64,000 nt of DNA from Bombus terrestris (taxonomy: Eukaryota > Arthropoda > Insecta > Hymenoptera > Apidae). Numbering within the stretch: the stretch's first letter is position 1; every line of letters starts with the position of its first letter. The notes beneath the pieces are model-generated. The model was given only the letters and a program-made list of their open reading frames with translations. It did not search any database and was not told where the DNA came from. Positions 52,781 through 62,280 of the stretch are shown here, one piece after another. A program made the translations under genes and the position numbers. Location: NCBI RefSeq assembly GCF_910591885.1, contig NW_025963612.1, forward strand, positions 124,001 through 188,000, written 5' to 3'.

Positions 52781-55700
52781 ACGTTGTCCCACGTTGTCCC
52801 ACGTTGTCCCACGTTGTCCCACGTTGTCCCACGTTGTCCCACGTTGTCCCACGTTGTCCCACGTTGTCCCACGTTGTCCCACGTTGTCCCACGTTGTCCC
52901 ACGTTGTCCCACGTTGTCCCACGTTGTCCCACGTTGTCCCACGTTGTCCCACGTTGTCCCACGTTGTCCCACGTTGTCCCACGTTGTCCCACGTTGTCCC
53001 ACGGTGTCCAACGGTGTCCAACGATGTCCAACGGTGTCCAACGGTGTCCCACGTTGTCCCACGTTGTCCCACGTTGTCCCACGTTGTCCCACGGTGTCCA
53101 ACGATGTCCAACGGTGTCCCACGTTGTCCAACGGTGTCCCACGTTGTCCCACGTTGTCCCACGTTGTCCCACGTTGTCCCACGGTGTCCAACGGTGTCCA
53201 ACGATGTCCCACGTTGTCCCACGTTGTTCCACGTTGTCCCACGTTGTCCCACGATGTCCCACGTTGTCCCACGTTGTCCCACGTTGTCCCACGTTGTCCC
53301 ACGTTGTCCCACGTTGTCCCACGTTGTCCCACATTGTCCCACGTTGTCCCACGTTGTCCAACGGTGTCCCACGTTGTCCCACGTTGTCCCACGTTGTCCC
53401 ACGTTGTCCCACGGTGTCCAACGATGTCCAACGGTGTCCCACGTTGTCCAACGGTGTCCCACGTTGTCCCACGTTGTCCCACGTTGTCCCACGTTGTCCC
53501 ACGGTGTCCAACGGTGTCCAACGATGTCCCACGTTGTCCCACGTTGTTCCACGTTGTCCCACGTTGTCCCACGATGTCCCACGTTGTCCCACGTTGTCCC
53601 ACGTTGTCCCACGTTGTCCCACGTTGTCCCACGTTGTCCCACGTTGTCCCACATTGTCCCACGTTGTCCCACGTTGTCCGACGTTGTCCCACGTTGTCCC
53701 ACGTTGTCCCACGTTGTCCCACGTTGTCCCACGGTGTCCAATGATGTCCAACGATGTCCAACGTTGTCCCACGTTGTCCCACGTTGTCCCACGTTGTCCC
53801 ACGTTGTCCCACGTTGTCCCACGTTGTCCCACGTTGTCCCACGTTGTCCCACGGTGTCCAACGATGTCCCACGGTGTCCCACGTTGTCCAACGGTGTCCC
53901 ACGTTGTCCCACGTTGTCCCACGTTGTCCCACGTTGTCCCACGATGTCCCACGTTGTCCCACGTTGTCCCACGTTGTCCCACGTTGTCCCACGTTGTCCC
54001 ACGTTGTCCCACGTTGTCCCACGTTGTCCCACTTTGTCCCACGTTGTCCCACGGTGTCCCACGATGTCCAACGGTGTCCAACGGTGTCCCACGGTGTCCA
54101 ACGGTGTCCCACGTTGTCCCACGTTGTCCCACGTTGTCCCACGTTGTCCCACGTTGTCCCACGGTGTCCAACGATGTCCAACGGTGTCCAACGGTGTCCC
54201 ACGGTGTCCAACGGTGTCCCACGTTGTCCCACGTTGTCCCACGTTGTCCCACGTTGTCCCACGTTGTCCCACGGTGTCCAACGATGTCCAACGGTGTCCC
54301 ACGTTGTCCCACGTTGTCCCACGTTGTCCCACGTTGTCCCACGTTGTCCCACGTTGTCCCACGGTGTCCCACGGTGTCCAACGTTGTCCCACGTTGTCCC
54401 ACGTTGTCCCACGTTGTCCCACGTTGTCCCACGTTGTCCCACGTTGTCCAACGATGTCCAACGGTGTCCCACGTTGTCCCACGTTGTCCCACGTTGTCCC
54501 ACGTTGTCCCACGTTGTCCCACGTTGTCCCACGTTGTCCCACGTTGTCCCACGTTGTCCCACGTTGTCCCACGGTGTCCAACGGTGTCCAACGATGTCCC
54601 ACGTTGTCCCACGTTGTCCCACGTTGTCCCACGTTGTCCCACGATGTCCCACGTTGTCCCACGTTGTCCCACGTTGTCCCACGTTGTCCCACGTTGTCCC
54701 ACGTTGTCCCACGTTGTCCCACAATGTCCCACGTTGTCCCACGTTGTCCGACGTTGTCCCACGTTGTCCCACGTTGTCCCACGTTGTCCCACGTTGTCCC
54801 ACGGTGTCCAACGATGTCCAACGGTGTCCAACGGTGTCCAACGATGTCCCACGTTGTCCCACGTTGTCCCACGTTGTCCCACGGTGTCCAACGATGTCCA
54901 ACGGTGTCCCACGTTGTCCCACGTTATCCCACGTTGTCGCACGTTGTCCCACGTTGTCCCACGTTGTCCCACGTTGTCCCACGTTGTCCAACGGTGTCCC
55001 ACGATGTCCAACGATGTCCAACGATGTCCAACGGTGTCCAACGGTGTCCCACGTTGTCCCACGTTGTCCCACGTTGTCCCACGGTGTCCAACGGTGTCCC
55101 ACGATGTCCACCGATGTCCAACGGTGTCCAACGGTGTCCAACGGTGTCCAACGGTGTCCAACGATGTCCCACGTTGTCCCACGTTGTCCCACGTTGTCCC
55201 ACGGTGTCCAACGATGTCCAACGGTGTCCCACGTTGTCCCACGTTGTCCCACGTTGTCCCACGTTGTCCCACGTTGTCCCACGTTGTCCCACGTTGTCCC
55301 ACGTTGTCCCACGTTGTCCCACGGTGTCCAACGATGTCCAACGATGTCCAACGGTGTCCAACGGTGTCCCACGTTGTCCCACGTTGTCCCACGTTGTCCC
55401 ACGGTGTCCAACGATGTCCAACGGTGTCCCACGTTGTCCCACGTTGTCCCACGTTGTCCCTCGTTGTCCCACGTTGTCCCACGATGTCCCACGTTGTCCC
55501 ACGTTGCCCCACGTTGTCCCACGTTGTCCCACGTTGTCCCACGTTGTCCCACGTTGTCCCACGTTGTCCCACGTTGTCCCACGTTTTCCCACGTTGTCCC
55601 ACGTTGTCCCACGATGTCCCACGGTGTCCAACGATGTCCAACAATGTCCAACGGTGTCCCACGATGTCCAACGATGTCCAACGATGTCCAACGGTGTCCA

Positions 55701-58700
55701 ACGGTGTCCCACGTTGTCCCACGTTGTCCCGCGTTGTCCCACGGTGTCCAACGATGTCCAACGGTGTCCCACGTTGTCCAACGGTGTCCCACGTTGTCCC
55801 ACGTTGTCCCACGTTGTCCCACGTTGTCCCACGATGTCCCACGTTGTCCCACGTTGTCCCACGTTGTCCCAAGTTGTCCCACGTTGTCCCACGTTGTCCC
55901 ACGTTGTCCCACGTTGTCCCACGTTGTCCCACGTTGTCCCACGTTGTCCCACGTTGTCCCACGTTGTCCCACGGTGTCCAACGATGTCCAACGGTGTCCA
56001 ACGGTGTCCCACGGTGTCCAACGGTGTCCCACGTTGTCCCACGTTGTCCCACGTTGTCCCACGTTGTCCCACGTTGTCCCACGTTGTCCCACGTTGTCCA
56101 ACGATGTCCAACGGTGTCCCACGTTGTCCCACGTTGTCCCACGTTGTCCCACGTTGTCCCACGTTGTCCCACGTGGTCCCACGTTGTCCCACGTTGTCCC
56201 ACGGTGTCCAACGATGTCCAACGGTGTCCCACGTTGTCCAACGGTGTCCCACGTTGTCCCACGTTGTCCCACGTTGTCCCACGTTGTCCCACGTTGTCCC
56301 ACGTTGTCCCACGTTGTCCCACGTTGTCCCACGTTGTCCCACGTTGTCCCACGGTGTCCAACGGTGTCCAACGATGTCCAACGGTGTCCAACGGTGTCCC
56401 ACGTTGTCCCACGTTGTCCCACGTTGTCCCACGTTGTCCCACGGTGTCCAACGATGTCCAACGGTGTCCCACGTTGTCCAACGGTGTCCCACGTTGTCCC
56501 ACGTTGTCCCACGTTGTCCCACGTTGTCCCACGGTGTCCAACGGTGTCCAACGATGTCCCACGTTGTCCCACGTTGTTCCACGTTGTCCCACGTTGTCCC
56601 ACGATGTCCCACGTTGTCCCACGTTGTCCCACGTTGTCCCACGTTGTCCCACGTTGTCCCACGTTGTCCCACGTTGTCCCACATTGTCCCACGTTGTCCC
56701 ACGTTGTCCGACGTTGTCCCACGTTGTCCCACGTTGTCCCACGTTGTCCCACGTTGTCCCACGGTGTCCAGCGATGTCCAACGGTGTCCCACGATGTCCA
56801 ACGATGTCCAACGATGTCCAACGGTGTCCAACGGTGTCCCACGTTGTCCCACGTTGTCCCACGTTGTCCCACGGTGTCCAACGATGTCCAACGGTGTCCC
56901 ACGTTGTCCAACGGTGTCCCACGTTGTCCCACGTTGTCCCACGTTGTCCCACGTTGTCCCACGTTGTCCCACGTTGTCCCACGTTGTCCCACGTTGTCCC
57001 ACGTTGTCCCACGTTGTCCCACGGTGTCCAACGATGTCCAACGGTGTCCAACGGTGTCCCACGGTGTCCAACGGTGTCCCACGTTGTCCCACGTTGTCCC
57101 ACGTTGTCCCACGTTGTCCCACGTTGTCCCATGTTGTCCAACGATGTCCAACGGTGTCCCACGTTGTCCCACGTTGTCCCACGTTGTCCCACGATGTCCC
57201 ACGTTGTCCCACGTTGTCCCACGTTGTCCCAAGTTGTCCCACGTTGTCCCACGTTGTCCCACGTTGTCCCACGTTGTCCCACGTTGTCCCACGTTGTCCC
57301 ACGTTGTCCCACGGTGTCCAACGATGTCCAACGGTGTCCAACGGTGTCCTACGGTGTCCAACGGTGTCCCACGTTGTCCCACGTTGTCCCACGTTGTCCC
57401 ACGTTGTCCCAGGTTGTCCAACGATGTCCAACGGTGTCCAACGGTGTCCCACGTTGTCCCACGTTGTCCCACGTTGTCCTACGTTGTCCCACGTTGTCCC
57501 ACGGTGTCCAACGATGTCCAACGGTGTCCAGCGATGTCCAACGGTGTCCCACGATGTCCAACGATGTCCAACGATGTCCAACGGTGTCCAACGGTGTCCC
57601 ACGTTGTCCCACGTTGTCCCACGTTGTCCCACGGTGTCCAACGATGTCCAACGGTGTCCCACGTTGTCCAACGGTGTCCCACGTTGTCCCACGTTGTCCC
57701 ACGTTGTCCCACGTTGTCCCACGTTGTCCCACGATGTCCCACGTTGTCCCACGTTGTCCCACGTTGTCCCACGTTGTCCCACGTTGTCCCACGTTGTCCC
57801 ACGTTGTCCCACGTTGTCCCACGGTGTCCAACGATGTCCAACGGTCTCCAACGGTGTCCCACGGTGTCCAACGGTGTCCCACGTTGTCCCACGTTGTCCC
57901 AAGTTCTCCCACGTTGTCCCACGTTGTCCCACGTTGTCCCACGTTGTCCCACGTTGTCCCACGTTGTCCCACGGTGTCCAACGATGTCCAACGGTGTCCA
58001 ACGGTGTCCCACGGTGTCCAACGGTGTCCCACGTTGTCCCACGTTGTCCCACGTTGTCCCACGTTGTCCCACGTTGTCCCATGTTGTCCAACGATGTCCA
58101 ACGGTGTCCAACGGTGTCCCACGTTGTCCCACGTTGTCCCACGTTGTCCTACGTTGTCCCACGTTGTCCCACGGTGTCCAACGATGTCCAACGGTGTCCA
58201 GCGATGTCCAACGGTGTCCCACGATGTCCAACGATGTCCAACGATGTCCAACGGTGTCCAACGGTGTCCCACGTTGTCCCACGTTGTCCCACGTTGTCCC
58301 ACGGTGTCCAACGATGTCCAACGGTGTCCCACGTTGTCCAACGGTGTCCCACGTTGTCCCACGTTGTCCCACGTTGTCCCACGTTGTCCCACGTTGTCCC
58401 ACGATGTCCCACGTTGTCCCACGTTGTCCCACGTTGTCCCACGTTGTCCCACGTTGTCCCACGTTGTCCCACGTTGTCCCACGTTGTCCCACGGTGTCCA
58501 ACGATGTCCAACGGTGTCCAACGGTGTCCCACGGTGTCCAACGGTGTCCCACGTTGTCCCACGTTGTCCCACGTTGTCCCACGTTGTCCCACGTTGTCCC
58601 ACGTTGTCCAACGATGTCCAACGGTGTCCCACGTTGTCCCACGTTGTTCCATGGTTTCCCACGTTGTCCCACGTTGTCCCACGTTGTCCCACGGTGTCCA

Positions 58701-59380
58701 ACGATGTCCAACGGTGTCCAACGGTGTCCAACGGTGTCCAACGGTGTCCCACGTTGTCCCACGTTGTCCCACGTTGTCCCACGGTGTCCAACGATGTCCA
58801 ACGGTGTCCCACGTTGTCCCACGTTGTCCCACGTTGTCCCACGTTGTCCCACGTTGTCCCACGATGTCCCACGTTGTCCCACGTTGTCCCACGTTGTCCC
58901 ACGTTGTCCCACGTTGTCCCACGTTGTCCCACGTTGTCCCACGTTGTCCCACGTTGTCCCACGTTGTCCCACGTTGTCCCACGTTGTCCCACGTTGTCCC
59001 ACGTTGTCCCACGTTGTCCCACGGTGTCCAACGGTGTCCAACGATGTCCAACGGTGTCCAACGGTGTCCCACGTTGTCCCACGTTGTCCCACGTTGTCCC
59101 ACGTTGTCCCACGGTGTCCAACGATGTCCAACGGTGTCCCACGTTGTCCAACGGTGTCCCACGTTGTCCCACGTTGTCCCACGTTGTCCCACGTTGTCCC
59201 ACGGTGTCCAACGGTGTCCAACGATGTCCCACGTTGTCCCACGTTGTTCCACGTTGTCCCACGTTGTCCCACGATGTCCCACGTTGTCCCACGTTGTCCC
59301 ACGTTGTCCCACGTTGTCCCACGTTGTCCCACGTTGTCCCACGTTGTCCCACATTGTCCCACGTTGTCCCACGTTGTCCG
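50681..59380 (+). repeat. Class II module: acgttgttcc ... acattgtccc ... acgttgtccg, five copies
   Basis: An unpaired acgttgttcc is followed 100-110 bp later by acattgtccc and, in four of five cases, 20 bp after that by acgttgtccg. Starts are 50,681, 53,221, 53,541, 56,571 and 59,241. The copies at 53,221 and 53,541 form a 320-bp local duplication; the first has acgttgtcca where the others have acgttgtccg. This module seems to be the class II counterpart of the H-I pair of class I. Confidence 0.75.
52561..53000 (-). repeat. Run of 44 consecutive ccc-ending units
   Basis: From acggtgtccc at 52,561 to the A unit ending at 53,000 no unit ends in a. It is the longest such run I found. The - strand carries 44 GGG triplets with 7-nt gaps. 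One unit is acgtggtccc (52,701) and one acaatgtccc (52,771). Confidence 0.65.
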
Positions 59381-60620
59381 ACGTTGTCCCACGTTGTCCC
59401 ACGTTGTCCCACGTTGTCCCACGTTGTCCCACGGTGTCCAGCGATGTCCAACGGTGTCCCACGATGTCCAACGATGTCCAACGATGTCCAACGGTGTCCA
59501 ACGGTGTCCCACGTTGTCCCACGTTGTCCCACGTTGTCCCACGGTGTCCAACGATGTCCAACGGTGTCCCACGTTGTCCAACGGTGTCCCACGTTGTCCC
59601 ACGTTGTCCCACGTTGTCCCACGTTGTCCCACGTTGTCCCACGTTGTCCCACGTTGTCCCACGTTGTCCCACGTTGTCCCACGTTGTCCCACGGTGTCCA
59701 ACGATGTCCAACGGTGTCCAACGATGTCCAACGGTGTCCAACGGTGTCCTACGGTGTCCAACGGTGTCCCACGTTGTCCCACGTTGTCCCACGTTGTCCC
59801 ACGTTGTCCCACGTTGTCCCATGTTGTCCAACGATGTCCAACGGTGTCCAACGGTGTCCCACGTTGTCCCACGTTGTCCCACGTTGTCCTACGTTGTCCC
59901 ACGTTGTCCCACGGTGTCCAACGATGTCCAACGGTGTCCAGCGATGTCCAACGGTGTCCCACGATGTCCAACGATGTCCAACGATGTCCAACGGTGTCCA
60001 ACGGTGTCCCACGTTGTCCCACGTTGTCCCACGTTGTCCCACGGTGTCCAACGATGTCCAACGGTGTCCCACGTTGTCCAACGGTGTCCCACGTTGTCCC
60101 ACGTTGTCCCACGTTGTCCCACGTTGTACCACGTTGTCCCACGATGTCCCACGTTGTCCCACGTTGTCCCACGTTGCCCCACGTTGTCCCACGTTGTCCC
60201 ACGTTGTCCCACGTTGTCCCACGTTGTCCCACGGTGTCCAACGATGTCCAACGGTCTCCAACGGTGTCCCACGGTGTCCAACGGTGTCCCACGTTGTCCC
60301 ACGTTGTCCCAAGTTGTCCCACGTTGTCCCACGTTGTCCCACGTTGTCCCACGTTGTCCCACGTTGTCCCACGTTGTCCCACGTTGTCCCACGGTGTCCA
60401 ACGATGTCCAACGGTGTCCAACGGTGTCCCACGGTGTCCAACGGTGTCCCACGTTGTCCCACGTTGTCCCACGTTGTCCCACGTTGTCCCACGTTGTCCC
60501 ATGTTGTCCAACGATGTCCAACGGTGTCCAACGGTGTCCCACGTTGTCCCACGTTGTCCCACGTTGTCCTACGTTGTCCCACGTTGTCCCACGGTGTCCA
60601 ACGATGTCCAACGGTGTCCA
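57301..60620 (+). repeat. 2.41-kb duplication: about 57,301-58,210 and 59,701-60,620
   Basis: acggtgtcct 57,341/59,741, acgttgtcct 57,471/59,881, acggtctcca 57,841/60,251, aagttctccc or aagttgtccc 57,901/60,311, atgttgtcca 58,081/60,501 and acgttgtcct 58,141/60,561 match at 2,400-2,420 bp. Within each copy the atgttgtcca-to-acgttgtcct string recurs about 670-680 bp later, so a 0.67-kb sub-repeat is nested in the 2.41-kb one. An H-I pair at 58,641 sits between the copies. Confidence 0.75.
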
Positions 60621-62280
60621 GCGATGTCCAACGGTGTCCCACGATGTCCAACGATGTCCAACGATGTCCAACGGTGTCCAACGGTGTCCCACGTTGTCCC
60701 ACGTTGTCCCACGGTGTCCAACGGTGTCCCACGTTGTCCCACGTTGTCCCACGTTGTCCCACGTTGTCCCACGTTGTCCCACGTTGTCCCACGTTGTCCA
60801 ACGATGTCCAACGGTGTCCCACGTTGTCCCACGTTGTTCCATGGTTTCCCACGTTGTCCCACGTTGTCCCACGTTGTCCCACGGTGTCCAACGATGTCCA
60901 ACGGTGTCCAACGGTGTCCAACGGTGTCCAACGGTGTCCCACGTTGTCCCACGTTGTCCCACGTTGTCCCACGTTGTCCCACGTTGTCCCACGTTGTCCC
61001 ACGTTGTCCCACGTTGTCCCATGTTGTCCCACGTTGTCCCACGTTGTCCGACGTTGTCCCACGTTGTCCCACGTTGTCCCACGTTGTCCCACGTTGTCCC
61101 ACGGTGTCCAGCGATGTCCAACGGTGTCCCACGATGTCCAACGATGTCCAACGATGTCCAACGGTGTCCAACGGTGTCCCACGTTGTCCCACGTTGTCCC
61201 ACGTTGTCCCACGGTGTCCAACGATGTCCAACGGTGTCCCACGTTGTCCAACGGTGTCCCACGTTGTCCCACGTTGTCCCACGTTGTCCCACGGTGTCCA
61301 ACGATGTCCAACGGTGTCCCACGTTGTCCAACGGTGTCCCACGTTGTCCAACGGTGTCCCACGTTGTCCCACGTTGTCCCACGTTGTCCCACGTTGTCCC
61401 ACGATGTCCCACGTTGTCCCACGTTGTCCCACGTTGTCCCAAGTTGTCCCACGTTGTCCCACGTTGTCCCACGTTGTCCCACGTTGTCCCACGGTGTCCA
61501 ACGATGTCCAACGGTGTCCAACGGTGTCCAACGGTGTCCAACGGTGTCCCACGTTGTCCCACGTTGTCCCGCGTTGTCCCACGTTGTCCCACGTTGTCCC
61601 ACGATGTCCCACGTTGTCCCACGTTGTCCCACGTTGTCCCACGTTGTCCCACGGTGTCCAACGATGTCCAACGGTGTCCCACGTTGTCCAACGGTGTCCC
61701 ACGTTGTCCCACGTTGTCCCACGTTGTCCCACGTTGTCCCACGATGTCCCACGTTGTCCCACGTTGTCCCACGTTGTCCCACGTTGTCCCACGTTGTCCC
61801 ACGTTGTCCCACGTTGTCCCACGGTGTCCAACGATGTCCAACGGTGTCCAACGGTGTCCCACGGTGTCCAACGATGTCCCACGTTGTCCCACGTTGTCCC
61901 ACGTTGTCCCACGTTGTCCCACGTTGTCCCACGTTGTCCCACGTTGTCCCACGTTGTCCAACGATGTCCAACGGTGTCCCACGTTGTCCCACGTTGTTCC
62001 ATGGTTTCCCACGTTGTCCCACGTTGTCCCACGTTGTCCCACGGTGTCCAACGATGTCCAACGGTGTCCAACGGTGTCCAACGGTGTCCAACGGTGTCCC
62101 ACGTTGTCCCACGTTGTCCCACGTTGTCCCACGTTGTCCCACGTTGTCCCACGGTGTCCAACGATGTCCAACGGTGTCCCACGTTGTCCCACGTTGTCCC
62201 ACGTTGTCCCACGTTGTCCTACGTTGTCCCACGTTGTCCCACGTTGTCCCACGTTGTCCCACGTTGTCCCACGTTGTCCC
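60621..62280 (+). repeat. Mixed array with interleaved class I and class II markers
   Basis: The stretch contains H-I pairs at 60,831 and 61,991, atgttgtccc at 61,021, L at 61,041, K at 61,111, a doubled D-E-D string near 61,311-61,350, aagttgtccc at 61,441, gcgttgtccc at 61,571 and acgttgtcct at 62,211. It is continuous 10-mer array with no gene. Confidence 0.65.

Larger units (their letters stand above)
47761..56090 (+). repeat. 5.95-kb segmental duplication: about 47,761-50,100 and 53,701-56,090
   Basis: atgatgtcca 47,801/53,741, actttgtccc 48,081/54,031, acgttgtcgc 48,981/54,931, ccgatgtcca 49,161/55,111, tcgttgtccc 49,481/55,461, acgttgcccc 49,521/55,501, acgttttccc 49,601/55,581, acaatgtcca 49,661/55,641, gcgttgtccc 49,751/55,731 and aagttgtccc 49,891/55,871 match at offsets from 5,940 to 5,980 bp. 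atgatgtcca after a unit ending in a creates a + strand TGA in both copies (47,802-47,804 and 53,742-53,744). Confidence 0.85.
46061..58640 (+). repeat. Class II satellite domain (no H-I pairs)
   Basis: The same 10-bp unit and register continue, but the H-I pair is absent for about 12.6 kb. Other variants become recurrent: aagttgtccc (47,581; 49,891; 52,331; 55,871; 57,231), acattgtccc (48,771; 50,781; 51,831; 51,971; 53,331; 53,651; 56,681), gcgttgtccc (47,441; 49,751; 52,191; 55,731), atgttgtcca (50,101; 52,541; 57,131; 58,081) and acaatgtcca (49,661; 52,101; 55,641). Exceptions to the position-10/position-4 linkage (a unit ending in a followed by acgttgtccc) also cluster here. Six of the nine + strand stop codons of the window fall between 46,305 and 53,744. 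There is no gene. Confidence 0.8.
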
